Source: Rhodospirillales bacterium (GTDB lineage: Bacteria; Pseudomonadota; Alphaproteobacteria; Rhodospirillales; Casp-alpha2). From it: a stretch of DNA of 64,000 nt. The notes under the pieces were generated by a model that saw nothing but the letters and a program-made list of their open reading frames with translations, did no database searches and was not told the DNA's origin. The DNA is taken from positions 310,001 through 374,000 of the forward strand of contig JAEPMA010000001.1 in the NCBI GenBank assembly GCA_017644185.1. The letters are read 5' to 3'. The position numbers and the translations under genes were made by a program. This document shows, one piece after another, positions 52,287-63,337 of this stretch; position 1 is the stretch's first letter, and every line of letters starts with the position of its first letter.

Positions 52287-55200
52287 GCCGTACCACCCTC
52301 ATGTCCGCTCATTTCTTCACCCAATTTATGGAGTATATGGCGGGCTTTTACAAAATCGAGCTTGTCGGCGGCGCGGCGGAGTTCCCCGAAGGTGTCGCTC
52401 GCGGAACCGTCTAGCAACTGTTCAAGTTCATCAAGCCGGTGCCTTGCCGAGATTCTCTTGGATGCGAACGCGGCGTCGATTTCGCCGATCAGGTGGATAA
52501 GACTCGTTTCGCTGCCTTCGTTGCGGTCATTCGACTTGGGATCGGTTTTAGCCGCCAGTGCCTGATCCTCGGCGATCCGGTCGAGCGTTTCCTTGACCCG
52601 CGCATGTGCGGCGATGGCCGGTGCGGGGTCGGGGGCGGCCGCCGGATTTTCGCGCAGTGCGTTTTCTAGGGTGCGGCATTCCTGCTGTAGTTCATCCGCA
52701 CCGATGGTCCCGGCGAGGCCGCCAACGGTGTGTGCCAGCCGCGACGCCAGCTCAGCGTTGCCGGCCTCGATGGCGGCGTTCAATTCCCCTTCGAAGTCGG
52801 CGTACTTGGCATTGAAGTCGCCGAGTAACTTGATGAAGAAGGCATCGTCCAGCCCAAGGCGCTTTTTGGCCTCGGCGAAATTGAAACCTTCCGCCGATGA
52901 CAGCACGCCGTCGACACCGGTGTCCGTCGGCGCATCATCAATGATCCCGGACTCGCCGGTTGGGGCGGGTGAGGCGTCTTCCGCCGCGCCCCTGATATTC
53001 TTGTCCGGGGCCCACTTGGCCAGGGTCTCGAACAGCTTGTCGGCGTCGATGGGTTTGGAAATGTGATCGTTCATGCCGGCGCGAAGGCAAGCGTCGCGTT
53101 CTTCCGCCATGGCGTGCGCGGTCATCGCGATGATCGGTATGTCTTCCATTCCTGGAAGGGCCCTGATCTGTCGTGTCGCCTCGTAACCGTCCATTTCCGG
53201 CATTTGCAGGTCCATCAAGACGATGTCGATCCCGGCCGGGTTGTCGCGCATGCGTTCGAACGCGATCTTGCCGTTGTCGGCGACGTCTGCCTTCACGCCG
53301 ACTTCATCTAAAATGCCCGTCGCGACCTGCTGGTTGATGGAATTGTCCTCGACCAAAAGCACCTTTAACCCGTGGATGGCGTCGCGCGCGCCGAAACCGC
53401 CCAGTCGATCCTTTTGCGGGGCTGTCTTCGAATCGCCGCCGCCGACGAAATGCTCGGCGATCGCGTCGATCAGAAGCGATGTGTTGATGGGCTTCGCCAG
53501 AAACCCGGCAAGCCCGAGCTTGTCGGATTGGCGCATCGCTTCGGGGCTGCCGTGCGCTGAGACCAGGAAAATCGCCGGTGTCGTATCAGGCACGGCCTTG
53601 ATTCTCTTGATAAGCTCTACGCCATCGAGTTCCGGCATGCGCCAGTCGGTGATGACGATATCGAAGGCGCTGTCGGAACCGGCCCGGTCCGTGAACACGT
53701 CGAGCGCTTTCAATGGCGACGATACGCACGCGACGTCCGTGAATTTAAGGTTCTTGAGGGTGTCGCCGAGAATCTCCAATGCCGTTTCGTTGTCGTCGAC
53801 GACGAGCGCGCGCAACCGATCGGGTTCCAGACTTGGCGGAATGATCTGTTGCCGTTCGACGTCCTGCAATTCGAAGGGCAGTTCGACGGTAAACGTGCTG
53901 CCCTTGCCGGGGGTGCTCTCGAGCGAGATGCCACCCCCCATCATTTCGCTGAGTTCCTTTGAAATCGTGAGCCCGAGGCCGGTGCCACCGTATTGACGGG
54001 TCGTCGAAATATCGGCCTGCGTGAAGGGCCGGAATAACTGTTCTTGCTGTTCCGGCGTCATGCCGATCCCGGTGTCGGAAACGGCGAACCGGAAGCGGCC
54101 CTTGTGGCCCGATCGCCCGACCATGTCGACGCGGACCACGACTTCACCCTCGCTGGTGAACTTGACCGCGTTGCTGGCGAGGTTGGTGATGATCTGGCCA
54201 AGCCTTAGCGGATCGCCAATCAGCAATCTCGGGATCTCAGGCTCGATCCAGAACAGCACTTCCACGTCTTTCCGCTCGGCGGCCTCACCGATGACGGTCG
54301 CGAGATTCTGCAGGACATCGTCGAGGCGGAAGGGCACGCTTTCGAGTTCGACCCGGCCGGCCTCGAGCTTCGAGAAGTCGAGAATGTCGTTTATGATGCC
54401 GAGGAGCGCCTGCGCGGAATTGGAAATCTTCTGCAGATAGTCCTCGGCGCGCGGCGGCAGGTCGGTTTTCAGGGCCAGACGGCTCAGGCCGATGATCGCG
54501 TTCATCGGCGTGCGGATTTCATGACTCATGTTGGCGAGGAAGGACGACTTTGCGACGTTGGCGGCCTCGGCCGCTTCCTGCGCCTCCTTTAGTTCCGTAA
54601 TGTCGACGCGGATGCCGATGGAGCCGCCGTCGGGTGTTCTTCGATCGGTGACCTTAAGCCATGTTCCGGACGACATGCGGCGCTCGAAAGAGCGGTCGTT
54701 GATACGGTGCTCTCCCGCCCGGCGTTTGACCCAGGTCTCGATATCCTCTCCGTCGAGTTCGTATTCGCCGCGCTTCGCGCCCTCGCGGATGATGTATTCG
54801 AAGGTATTGCCGGGGACGAACAGGTCGGCGGACTTGGGGTAGTACTCGCGGTAGCGGTCGTTGCACAGGACCAGCCTGTCATCGGCATCGAAGATCACGA
54901 AGGCTTCGTCCATCACTTCGAGGGCGTCGAGCAGTTGCGCCCGCGCATCGCGCGCTTCCTTTTCCGCCGAGACGCGCCGCGTGACGTCCTGATACGTGGT
55001 GACGAACCCGCCACCGGGAATTGGCGTGCCGCGGATATCGAGGACCGTGCCGTCCGGTCGGATGCGGGTGAATTCATGCGCTTTGAATTCGCTTGCGAGT
55101 TTCATCCGCTCCTTGATCTGTTCTTCGATGTCGCCCGGCCCGTACTCGCCGCGCTCGGCATTGATGCGGAACGCTTCTTCAAGTGACGTGCCGACCGGCA

Positions 55201-55996
55201 GACGGTCTTTCGGGAATTCGAGAAGCTCGTAGAACCTGTCGTTGGCGACGACGATGTTCAGCTTGTCGTCGATCATGGTGATGCCTTCGTTGACGGCTTC
55301 CAACGTCACGGACAGCAGGCTCTGCTGTTCCGACATCTCGGCGCGCAGGACGTTGACGCGGTAGATGTAGCGAATGATCACGAAGGCCGCGATCATGATC
55401 ACCGGCAGGACGACGAGACCGCCGAACAGGAACTTGAGGGTGTTATCGAGCGCGTCGTTGGTGCCGGCGAGGGCGGCTTCGCTTTGACGCACGGCGATGG
55501 ATTGCAGCGCGGTCAGTGCCTTGGCGGCACCCCGGTCGTCAATACGGACGATCTCGTCGACGTCGGCGTTCGGCAACCCGTTCTCGAACGCCAACGCCGC
55601 ATCGCCCAGACGGTCGCGGTAGTTGATGACGACATTACGAACAGTATCGAGGGCGTCCCTTTCTTCGGGGGTGGGTTCAAATTCAAGAAGCTGCTGAATG
55701 GCGTCCAGAGCGAGCGCTGCGTTGATCTCCGCTTTTTGCCGATAAGTCTCGTCGCGGCGCAGGACGTAGTTCTTGAAGTTGTGGATCAGGCCCGAATAGC
55801 CCATGTGCCGGTAAAGCTCGGCCAGCGCCGTCGATTTCAACGTTTCCTGCTGCTGCTGGGTCTGCCAGGCACTGTTGATGCCGCTGACGCGGTCATAGGC
55901 GGTATACAGATAAGCCGAGAACGCGATGGCCAGCATCAACGCGATGCCGATGACCAGCCGTGAGTCGGTTGATAAGGCTTCAACCTTTTTGTTCAT
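52283..55996 (-). CDS. Hybrid sensor histidine kinase with two PAS, two receivers and Hpt
   Basis: A 1237-residue multidomain kinase. Two membrane helices (about 15-35 and 190-215) flank a helical periplasmic region. Two PAS_7-type domains lie at about 225-340 and 350-470. HisKA carries H492 in [18 protein letters not shown], followed by HATPase_c. Receivers have D784 ([12 protein letters not shown]) and D929 ([12 protein letters not shown]), and an Hpt domain has H1089 in [16 protein letters not shown]. This is a complete phosphorelay in one chain. It is coupled to the downstream diguanylate cyclase, which is its expected target. The ATG at 55996 has GAGGCGC. Confidence 0.95.
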   Translation of the reverse strand: MNKKVEALSTDSRLVIGIALMLAIAFSAYLYTAYDRVSGINSAWQTQQQQETLKSTALAELYRHMGYSGLIHNFKNYVLRRDETYRQKAEINAALALDAIQQLLEFEPTPEERDALDTVRNVVINYRDRLGDAALAFENGLPNADVDEIVRIDDRGAAKALTALQSIAVRQSEAALAGTNDALDNTLKFLFGGLVVLPVIMIAAFVIIRYIYRVNVLRAEMSEQQSLLSVTLEAVNEGITMIDDKLNIVVANDRFYELLEFPKDRLPVGTSLEEAFRINAERGEYGPGDIEEQIKERMKLASEFKAHEFTRIRPDGTVLDIRGTPIPGGGFVTTYQDVTRRVSAEKEARDARAQLLDALEVMDEAFVIFDADDRLVLCNDRYREYYPKSADLFVPGNTFEYIIREGAKRGEYELDGEDIETWVKRRAGEHRINDRSFERRMSSGTWLKVTDRRTPDGGSIGIRVDITELKEAQEAAEAANVAKSSFLANMSHEIRTPMNAIIGLSRLALKTDLPPRAEDYLQKISNSAQALLGIINDILDFSKLEAGRVELESVPFRLDDVLQNLATVIGEAAERKDVEVLFWIEPEIPRLLIGDPLRLGQIITNLASNAVKFTSEGEVVVRVDMVGRSGHKGRFRFAVSDTGIGMTPEQQEQLFRPFTQADISTTRQYGGTGLGLTISKELSEMMGGGISLESTPGKGSTFTVELPFELQDVERQQIIPPSLEPDRLRALVVDDNETALEILGDTLKNLKFTDVACVSSPLKALDVFTDRAGSDSAFDIVITDWRMPELDGVELIKRIKAVPDTTPAIFLVSAHGSPEAMRQSDKLGLAGFLAKPINTSLLIDAIAEHFVGGGDSKTAPQKDRLGGFGARDAIHGLKVLLVEDNSINQQVATGILDEVGVKADVADNGKIAFERMRDNPAGIDIVLMDLQMPEMDGYEATRQIRALPGMEDIPIIAMTAHAMAEERDACLRAGMNDHISKPIDADKLFETLAKWAPDKNIRGAAEDASPAPTGESGIIDDAPTDTGVDGVLSSAEGFNFAEAKKRLGLDDAFFIKLLGDFNAKYADFEGELNAAIEAGNAELASRLAHTVGGLAGTIGADELQQECRTLENALRENPAAAPDPAPAIAAHARVKETLDRIAEDQALAAKTDPKSNDRNEGSETSLIHLIGEIDAAFASKRISARHRLDELEQLLDGSASDTFGELRRAADKLDFVKARHILHKLGEEMSGHEGGTA

Positions 55997-56177
55997 GCGC
56001 CTCGTTTTCCCAGGTCTTTCAACGGCGCATCGTAGCGCAACATGGCGAATTCGGGGCAAATCACGGGTTCAATACTGAACATATGTGCGAGTGCAGCACG
56101 ATTGCCCCGCGCTGTCGATGATTCAAACAGCCGGTGCGACCGGGAGGTTGGCTGTAACATATTGAAAATAATTATTT

Positions 56178-56639
56178 TTACAGGCTTTTGACGACCTCAA
56201 GAACTTCGTCGGCGTGTCCTTTTACCTTCACCTTCGGCCAGACGTGACGGATCACGCCTTTTGCGTCGATGACGAAGGTGGCGCGCTGGATTCCCATATA
56301 TTTGCGGCCGTACATGTTTTTCTCGACCCAGACCCCGAAATCCTCGCACAAAGACCCGTCTTCGTCGGAGATCAGCTTGAACGGCAGGCTCTGCTTCTCG
56401 ACGAAATTGTCGTGGCGTTTGACGCTGTCTTTCGAGACCCCGACGACGACAGCACCCGCCTTGTCGAATTGTTTGATCAGGTCGCGGAAGTCCTGCGCTT
56501 CGGTGGTACAGCCCGGCGTCATGTCTTTCGGATAGAAGTACATCACCACCGTTTTGCCCTTGAGGTCCTTGAGCGCCAGGTTGCCGCCGCCGTTGACGGG
56601 CAGGTTGAAGTTGGGGACTTTGTCACCGGTGTCGAGCAT
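56178..56639 (-). CDS. bcp: Thiol peroxidase, BCP/PrxQ type
   Basis: A 153-residue peroxiredoxin. The peroxidatic site is C44 in KDMTPGCTTEAQDF. The Cys five residues later that resolves the disulfide in E. coli BCP is absent (Gln/Ala region); C98 (GSLCEDFGVW) is the only other Cys and matches a non-essential position. A one-Cys mechanism is therefore likely. It reduces peroxides using thioredoxin or another thiol. It lies between glnE and the hybrid kinase on the same strand. Confidence 0.93.
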   Translation of the reverse strand: MLDTGDKVPNFNLPVNGGGNLALKDLKGKTVVMYFYPKDMTPGCTTEAQDFRDLIKQFDKAGAVVVGVSKDSVKRHDNFVEKQSLPFKLISDEDGSLCEDFGVWVEKNMYGRKYMGIQRATFVIDAKGVIRHVWPKVKVKGHADEVLEVVKSL

Positions 56640-56692
56640 GTCTCTCTCCTGTTCGATCGTCTCAGTCGTTCAATATATCGCTGGGCGTCCGG

Positions 56693-59692
56693 TTACTTGC
56701 CGGGCAGCGCGTCGTCCTTTGTCGATTTAGGGTCGCCGAGCACGCGAATGAAGATGCCGCGGACATTTTCCTCGGTTTCCCGAAGCCACCGCTCCAGCGT
56801 CTCGAAGGATTCACACCCGGTGATCTCCATCAAATCTTCACGAAGCGGCGCCGAAAATCCCTCGACCTTGGCATCCGTCATCTCACCCTCGATGGTCAGC
56901 GCCAGGAATGTCTGAAGATCGCGGTAAAGCAACTTCGCGTCGGCCAATTGTTGCGCGTCGGCTTCATCAAGCTGTTTAAGCCGGGCGGCCACTTCGAAGA
57001 TTTCGGCCGCGTCAGCCGAGACGATCTCCGGATGTTCGCCCGCGTGCGCCAGAACCAGGTATTGCGAAATGAAGTCGACGTCGACCTGGCCGCCCTGGAC
57101 CTGTTTGATCGCCCAGATGCAATCCGTGCCGTGTTGCTTCTCGATGCGGCCGCGCATGTTGGCGACCTCGGCGGCGGTCTTCGGGGCGTCTCGCTCACGT
57201 TCGAGGGCTGCCTTGATCACGTCACGCACCGCATCTCCGATGCCGGTGTCGAAGATCACCCGCGCACGCACCAGGGCCATGAATTCCCACGTCCAGGCGG
57301 TCTCCTCATAATAGCGGCGGAACCCGTCGAGCGATGTCGCCACCGGCCCCTTGTTGCCGCTCGGTCTGAGGCGCATGTCGACTTCGTAAAGCGTGCCCTC
57401 GGCGGTCATCGACATGACGGCGTTGATGATCCGCTGGCCCAGCCGGCTGTAGTACTGCGACACTGCCAGGGGCCGGTCGCCGTCGGAGCGCAGATCATCG
57501 GAAGCCGCCGTATAGATGAATATCAGGTCGAGGTCGCTTGACGGTGTCAGTTCGCGCGAGCCGAGCTTACCCAATGCCAGCATGCCGAACGCACCACCCT
57601 CTATCCTGCCGTGCACTCCTTCGAATTCGGTAATGACTTCGGGCGTCAGGGTCTGTAGGACGGCGTCGGCGATATCGCTGAAATGCCGGGCGGCGGCGCT
57701 GGGGCTAATCACACCGCGCAACAACTGGACGCCGACCTGAAACCGCCGGTCGTTGTTCCAGCGCCGCGTCGCGTCCAGCACGTCTTCGAAGAAAACGGTG
57801 TCGGTTAACGCTTCCGCGCAATCGGCGCGGAGCTCTTCGATTCCGGGAAGGGGGTCGTAGAAATCTGCACTGAGCACGCTGTCCAAAAGATTGGGCCGGC
57901 GGCTCAGATGCGCCGCCAAACGGGGCGCCTCGCCCATGATCTCGGCCAACAGGTTCAGTAGTTCGGGATAGGCCTGGAACATGGTGAAAAGCTGCACGCC
58001 AGCGGGAAGCCCGGACACGAACGCATCGAAGCGGATGAACGTGGCGTCCGGGTCCGGTTGCTTGGCGATCGCCGACAATAGCGCCGGGGTCAGTTCGGTT
58101 AGAAGCTCGCGCGCCCGTGTCGAGCGCGTGGCGCGCACGCGGCCGTGGTGCCAGGCGCGGATCGACTTGTCGACCAGGGCCGGGTCTTTGAACCCGAACC
58201 CCGAGAGGGTTTTGAGGGTTTCAGGGTCGGTTTCGGCGCCTGTGAAGGCGAGATTGCCCTGCTGACCGTTTTCGGCCGCGAGCGACGGGGCGTCGTCGAA
58301 CAGCGCGCCGTAGTGCCCCTGTACGGTTTCAAGATGATTTAACAGGTCTTTGCGGAAGTCTTCCGCGTCCGCATAGCCGCAGAACGCCGCAAGATGGGCG
58401 ATGCCGTCGTCTTCGTCCGGTAGCACCTGCGTTTGTTCGTCGCGCTGCATCTGCAGCCGGTGTTCGACACGGCGCAGGAACTCGTAGGCAGCATCCAATT
58501 CTTCAGCGGCGCTTTCATCGACGAGACCCATGCCAACCAGATGCCGGATCGCCTCGATGGTCCGGCTCGCCCGCGCGGTCGGCTCGCGTCCACCCCAGAT
58601 CAGTTGCTGGGTCTGTGCGAAGAATTCGATCTCGCGAATGCCGCCGCGCCCGGTCTTGATGTCGTGGCCGTTGATGGCGACCTCGCCGCCGCCCTTGTGG
58701 GCATGAATCTGTCTCTTGATCGAGTGAATATCCTGGATGGCTGCGAAATCGAGGCTCTTGCGCCAGACGAAAGGGCGTAAATGCTGAAGGAAGGCTTCGC
58801 CCGCGGCGATGTCGCCGGCGATCGGACGGGCCTTGATCATCGCCGCGCGTTCCCAGTTCTGGCCTAAGCTCTCGTAATACGTCTCCGCCGCCAGCACGGA
58901 TATGGCCAAAGGGGTCGAGCCGGGGTCGGGTCGGAGCCTGAGGTCGACCCGGAACACGTAACCGTCCGCCGTGCGTTCGTCGAGAATCTTGGCGAGCGTC
59001 CGGGTCATGCGGATCATGTGTTTCTGTAGACCGTCGCCGTCGTCGGTGTCGATGACGTCGGTGTCGTAAAGGCAGATCAGATCAATGTCCGATGAATAGT
59101 TGAGCTCTCGCGCACCGAGCTTTCCCATGCCGATCACGATGAAGCCCGAATCTTTTTGCGGGGTCTCCGGGTTTTTGAGTTGGAAAGCCCCCCGTTCGGC
59201 GGCGCGTCGTATCACGAAGGCGGCCGCCGCATCGGCGGCGGCGTCGGCGAAATCGGAGAGGGCTTCCGTGACTTGATAAAGGGTCCACGCGCCCGCGATG
59301 TCGGCGAGCGCGGCGGTCAGGGCCAGCCGGCGCTTCGCGATGCGGAGCGCTTTCATGATCTGCGCTTCGTCGGTGATGAGGGCGGTATCGGTGCGGGTGC
59401 CGTCGACGATCTCATGGGCCAGCGCGTCCGGCCCTTCCATGACCAGGCGGCCCAGCCATTCGGGTTCGCGCAACAGCGATTGTGTCAGGAATTGGCTGCA
59501 CCCGAAGACCCCTGACAGCAACCGTCTGCCGTCGTCGGACTTGGCGAAATCAAGCGCCGTTGGCGCCGTATCCGGGGCCGTTTCCCTTGCCGTTTCGCAG
59601 GCGTCGAGGAAATCCGTAAGGCCCCGTTCCGCGGCCTCGGTATCGGCGGGAACGGGCAGGATGGCGGTGTCGATCTTGAATGCGTCTCCCAT
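56693..59692 (-). CDS. glnE: Bifunctional glutamine-synthetase adenylyltransferase/adenylyl-removing enzyme
   Basis: A 999-residue GlnE. Each half has a nucleotidyltransferase core: GMGKLGARELNYSSDIDLIC (N-terminal, adenylyl-removing) and ALGKLGSRELTPSSDLDLIF (C-terminal, adenylylating). Each core is followed by a helical PII-uridylyl/adenylyl domain (DIKTGRGGIREIEFFAQ in the first). It switches glutamine synthetase off by AMP addition when glutamine is high and reverses this through PII. No clear ribosome site precedes the ATG at 59692; an in-frame TTG at 59746 is less likely. It is divergent from the AsmA-like gene. Confidence 0.95.
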   Translation of the reverse strand: MGDAFKIDTAILPVPADTEAAERGLTDFLDACETARETAPDTAPTALDFAKSDDGRRLLSGVFGCSQFLTQSLLREPEWLGRLVMEGPDALAHEIVDGTRTDTALITDEAQIMKALRIAKRRLALTAALADIAGAWTLYQVTEALSDFADAAADAAAAFVIRRAAERGAFQLKNPETPQKDSGFIVIGMGKLGARELNYSSDIDLICLYDTDVIDTDDGDGLQKHMIRMTRTLAKILDERTADGYVFRVDLRLRPDPGSTPLAISVLAAETYYESLGQNWERAAMIKARPIAGDIAAGEAFLQHLRPFVWRKSLDFAAIQDIHSIKRQIHAHKGGGEVAINGHDIKTGRGGIREIEFFAQTQQLIWGGREPTARASRTIEAIRHLVGMGLVDESAAEELDAAYEFLRRVEHRLQMQRDEQTQVLPDEDDGIAHLAAFCGYADAEDFRKDLLNHLETVQGHYGALFDDAPSLAAENGQQGNLAFTGAETDPETLKTLSGFGFKDPALVDKSIRAWHHGRVRATRSTRARELLTELTPALLSAIAKQPDPDATFIRFDAFVSGLPAGVQLFTMFQAYPELLNLLAEIMGEAPRLAAHLSRRPNLLDSVLSADFYDPLPGIEELRADCAEALTDTVFFEDVLDATRRWNNDRRFQVGVQLLRGVISPSAAARHFSDIADAVLQTLTPEVITEFEGVHGRIEGGAFGMLALGKLGSRELTPSSDLDLIFIYTAASDDLRSDGDRPLAVSQYYSRLGQRIINAVMSMTAEGTLYEVDMRLRPSGNKGPVATSLDGFRRYYEETAWTWEFMALVRARVIFDTGIGDAVRDVIKAALERERDAPKTAAEVANMRGRIEKQHGTDCIWAIKQVQGGQVDVDFISQYLVLAHAGEHPEIVSADAAEIFEVAARLKQLDEADAQQLADAKLLYRDLQTFLALTIEGEMTDAKVEGFSAPLREDLMEITGCESFETLERWLRETEENVRGIFIRVLGDPKSTKDDALPGK

Positions 59693-59799
59693 GACAACTG
59701 CAATACGGCATCGGCGCGGCGGACGCAAAGCCGCTGAAGCCGGCAAATCGGCACAACACTGTACTTATTGCACGGTTTACTCCGCGTTAAGCGCCGTTT

Positions 59800-62700
59800 A
59801 TGCATACTTATAGTACGGATTCTCCCGGATTTTCCGGGCGTTTTGGCGTATCAGACGGAAATGCGCATACGGTGATTCTCAAACGTACGTTTATCGGTTT
59901 GGTTCAGTTGATCGGCGGCCTCGGGGCGGGGCTCGCGATCATCACGCTGCTGATCGCGTGGCAACTCCACAAAGGCCCGGTATCGCTGTCGTTTCTGACA
60001 CCATATGTTGAGAGCGCGTTGAATGACGGCCACCGCTCTTTCCGCCTCGCGATCGACGATACGACGCTGACCTGGGCGGGCTGGGACCGGGCCATCGAAT
60101 TGCGCGTCAAGAACGTGCGCGCCATCGACGATAGCGGCGCCGCGCAGGCGCGCATCCCCGAACTGTCGATGTCGCTCAGTGGCCGGGCGCTGTTGCAGGG
60201 GCAACTCGCCCCCAAGTTCATCGAGTTGTTGGGTCCCGAGATCCGTGTTCGCCGCGAAGTGAGTGGTGCGCTCGGCATCGCCGTCGCCGCCGGCGAGAAG
60301 AACGACGGCGACCGTTTCGCCACCGGGCTGCTGGGCTGGCTGATCAAGAAACCCGAACCCGGCTCGCCGATGAGTTATCTGGAAACCGTGCGCATATCCG
60401 GTGCGACGATGACCCTGGAAGACCGGATGACGGGCAAGAACTGGCAGGCGCCGGTTGGTTATCTGAAACTGGCGCGTGCCCCTCATGGTCTCCTCGCCGA
60501 AGGTTCGGTGCAGATCGAGGTCGAGAACCGCATCGCAGATATTTCTCTGCATGGCTCGTTCCATAGTGAGGGCCGGCGGCTCGATATGACCGCGTCTTTC
60601 GCCGACATTTCCCCCGCGTCTTTCGCAACCCTCGATCCGGCATTCACCGCGCTTCAGGTCGCCGATATGCCGCTGTCCGGCAAATTGATCATTGGCACGT
60701 CGCTGGACGAAGGGATCAACACCATCGGCTTCCAGGTCGCCGGCGAAGACGGCACCCTGCATTTGCCGGGGCCGTTCGCGCAGGAGGTTGCCGTCGAAAC
60801 CCTGGCGCTCGAAGGGCTCTATAACGGCCGCAAGGGCCGGATCACCATCGACAGCGGCGAGGCGACGCTCGTCGAGGGATCGACGCTCAGGATTCCGGCT
60901 CCCATCGATCATGCGTTTCCGCTGGTCAGCATGGCCGGGGCGGGCACTTTCGATCTCAACACGGGCGATGCCGACATACAGAGTCTGAACCTCAATCTCG
61001 GCGGTCCGGTTTTCGATCTGAAGGGCAAGCTGGAGAGCATGGGGGGCGACGATCTGATGCTGGCCGCCGAAGCGACACTCGCCGACGTCGCGGTCGACAA
61101 CATCAAGACCTACTGGCCGAAGCCTCTCGGTACCGACGCCTACAACTGGATCACGACGCACTTGAGTGGTGGGCGCATGGTGCAGGCGGACACGGCGCTG
61201 AAGGTCGCTATTCGCGGCGATGGAACGTTCAACATCGAAGAACTCGGCGGCACGATGAGTGCCGAGAACGTCGACGTTACGTATCTCGAGGGGATGCCGC
61301 CGGTGAACGGCGTCAGCGGCACCATGCAGTTCGACGCGGACACCTTCGACGTGGTTGCGGAAGAAGGGAAGAGCGGCAAGATCGATCTGGCTGGCGCGAA
61401 TATCCGGATCACCGGCCTGCAGAAGGTCGACCAGTATATCGACATCAATTTGCAGGCCGAGGCGCCGTTACCGGAAGCGCTTGCTCTGATCGAACGCGAC
61501 CCGTTCAATTTCGCGAGCGCGATGAAAATCGATCCGAAGAGCACCCTCGGTGACAGCAAGGTCGATCTGCACCTTTACTTCATGCTCGCCAAGGATCTCG
61601 CGGTCGAAGACGTCGAGGTGAAGGCGACAGCGGATCTGACCGGTGTCGCGATGAACGATGTCGTGCTCGGCCGCGACATCCGCGACGGGACGCTCAAACT
61701 CACCGTCGACAACAAGAAGATGGAAGTCGACGGCAACGTGATGATGGGCAAGGTGCCGGTGGCGCTGGTATGGGACGAGAATTTCCTGGATAAGGCGCCG
61801 TTCCGTTCCCAGTACCTGCTGGCGGCCAGGATCGACGATCTGTCGAACGTGCGCGATCTGGGGGTTGATCCCGGGCCGGCGGGCGATTTCGTCTCCGGCG
61901 GTGTCGACGCGACGGTCAGATACACGGTCTTCGACGGCCGTAGCGGGCGGGTCGACGTCAACGCCAATCTTGAGCGCGCGGAACTGCGCGTGCCGGTGAT
62001 GGAGTGGCGCAAGGCGGCGGGCGACCCGGGCTGGGTCGATGTCACGATCCTGATCGAAAACGGTCTCGTGAAAAGCGTGCCCAGCTTCGATGTCGTCGCC
62101 GGCGATCTGAGCGTGAAGGGAGACGTCAAATACGCCCCCGCCGGTCTCGGACTCGAGCGGGTCAATCTCAAGAAAGTCTTGTTTGGACGCACCGACGTTT
62201 CCGGAGCCGTGATCTCAAGACCTGATGGCGGGTGGGAGATCGGCCTGCAGGGGCCGGAGCTGGAGTTCTCACCCCTTTGGGAGCGTCTGGTCGGCGATCG
62301 TCCGGGACAGGACGAAATCGATATTCCGGACCTGACCATCGCGGTCGAACTCCAGAAGATGTGGGTCGAGAAGCAGAAATTCCTGTCCGACGTATCGGGG
62401 ACGTTCGTCCATAAACGCGGCATCTGGCGGACGGCGCTTTTGGACAGCAAGCTCAATGGCGGTCCTTTGTTCAACGTCAACATGGCCCCCGACCAGCAGG
62501 GTAATCGAATTCTCAACGTGAAAGCGGATGATGCGGGCGACACCCTCCGCTTCTTCGATCTGTTCGACAACATGTACGGTGGCAAGCTGGAACTGCGCGG
62601 CCGTTACGACGATGCGGCAGCCGATCAGCCATTGCGCGGGAAATTGCGCGTCATCAATTACCGGGTCAGGAATGCGCCGCTGATGACCCGCGTCCTTTCG

Positions 62701-63153
62701 ATCATGGCATTGACCGGGATCGTCGACGCGCTGACGGGTGAAGGGCTCAACTTCTCGGAACTCGACGTGCCGTTCGCGTATACCGACGGCGAGATACAGA
62801 TATCGGATGCCAAGGCGACGGGCACCTCGCTCGGCTTCACGGCGTCGGGCTCCGTCTACACCCATGCAGACGTCTTGAACATTAACGGGACCGTGGTGCC
62901 GGCCTATGCGCTCAACTCGGCGCTGGGTAAGATTCCGCTGCTGGGCAACATCTTCGCCGGGACCGAAGACGGCGGTGGCGTGTTCGCCGCGAATTTTTCT
63001 GTGACGGGCCCGATCGAGGATCCGGACACCACGGTCAACCCGCTGTCGGCCCTGACGCCGGGTATTCTCCGGAACCTGTTCGGTGCGTTCACCCCCGACA
63101 CACCGAAAGCGCCGCTCCTCGCCCCCGAAAAGGCGCCGGTGACGATTCAGTAA
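59800..63153 (+). CDS. AsmA/YhdP-like giant envelope protein (DUF3971)
   Basis: A 1117-residue protein with one N-terminal membrane helix (about 29-52) and a long beta-rich periplasmic body. The DUF3971 part covers roughly the first half. The C-terminal AsmA-like part includes APLMTRVLSIMALTGIVDAL and YALNSALGKIPLLGNIF, which is conserved among YhdP relatives. These proteins form hydrophobic grooves that move phospholipid to the outer membrane. Start is either this ATG or a GTG at 59872. It is divergent from glnE; a repeat follows its stop. Confidence 0.9.
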   Translation: MHTYSTDSPGFSGRFGVSDGNAHTVILKRTFIGLVQLIGGLGAGLAIITLLIAWQLHKGPVSLSFLTPYVESALNDGHRSFRLAIDDTTLTWAGWDRAIELRVKNVRAIDDSGAAQARIPELSMSLSGRALLQGQLAPKFIELLGPEIRVRREVSGALGIAVAAGEKNDGDRFATGLLGWLIKKPEPGSPMSYLETVRISGATMTLEDRMTGKNWQAPVGYLKLARAPHGLLAEGSVQIEVENRIADISLHGSFHSEGRRLDMTASFADISPASFATLDPAFTALQVADMPLSGKLIIGTSLDEGINTIGFQVAGEDGTLHLPGPFAQEVAVETLALEGLYNGRKGRITIDSGEATLVEGSTLRIPAPIDHAFPLVSMAGAGTFDLNTGDADIQSLNLNLGGPVFDLKGKLESMGGDDLMLAAEATLADVAVDNIKTYWPKPLGTDAYNWITTHLSGGRMVQADTALKVAIRGDGTFNIEELGGTMSAENVDVTYLEGMPPVNGVSGTMQFDADTFDVVAEEGKSGKIDLAGANIRITGLQKVDQYIDINLQAEAPLPEALALIERDPFNFASAMKIDPKSTLGDSKVDLHLYFMLAKDLAVEDVEVKATADLTGVAMNDVVLGRDIRDGTLKLTVDNKKMEVDGNVMMGKVPVALVWDENFLDKAPFRSQYLLAARIDDLSNVRDLGVDPGPAGDFVSGGVDATVRYTVFDGRSGRVDVNANLERAELRVPVMEWRKAAGDPGWVDVTILIENGLVKSVPSFDVVAGDLSVKGDVKYAPAGLGLERVNLKKVLFGRTDVSGAVISRPDGGWEIGLQGPELEFSPLWERLVGDRPGQDEIDIPDLTIAVELQKMWVEKQKFLSDVSGTFVHKRGIWRTALLDSKLNGGPLFNVNMAPDQQGNRILNVKADDAGDTLRFFDLFDNMYGGKLELRGRYDDAAADQPLRGKLRVINYRVRNAPLMTRVLSIMALTGIVDALTGEGLNFSELDVPFAYTDGEIQISDAKATGTSLGFTASGSVYTHADVLNINGTVVPAYALNSALGKIPLLGNIFAGTEDGGGVFAANFSVTGPIEDPDTTVNPLSALTPGILRNLFGAFTPDTPKAPLLAPEKAPVTIQ

Positions 63154-63171
63154 ATCTTTCCCTGCATGGCG

Positions 63172-63272
63172 CCGTCACCCCGGCGCAGGCTGGGGTCCAG
63201 AGATAATCCGTCTCTATTTGATGCTGGAAGTCTGCCCGACGCCCTGGATTCCGGCTGTTGCCGGAGTGACGG
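63172..63272. repeat. REP-like palindromic repeat
   Basis: Ends CCGTCAC and GTGACGG are perfect complements. The left arm folds as CCCCGGCGCAGGCTGGGG and the right as CCGGCTGTTGCCGG, each flanked by a TCCAG/CTGGA motif. This is the layout of the TGGATTCCGGC-type intergenic repeat common in alphaproteobacteria. It may end the AsmA-like transcript. Confidence 0.75.
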
Positions 63273-63337
63273 AGTCTGGCTGCGGCGAAACGTTTGCCGC
63301 GCCTATTCGGACTCAGGTTTCATGCCTGATGGTATGT

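Noticed and set aside
56165-56178. AAAATAATTATTTT palindrome after bcp as an operator
   Set aside because: AT-only palindromes are common in promoters; it overlaps the bcp stop and gives no specific signal.
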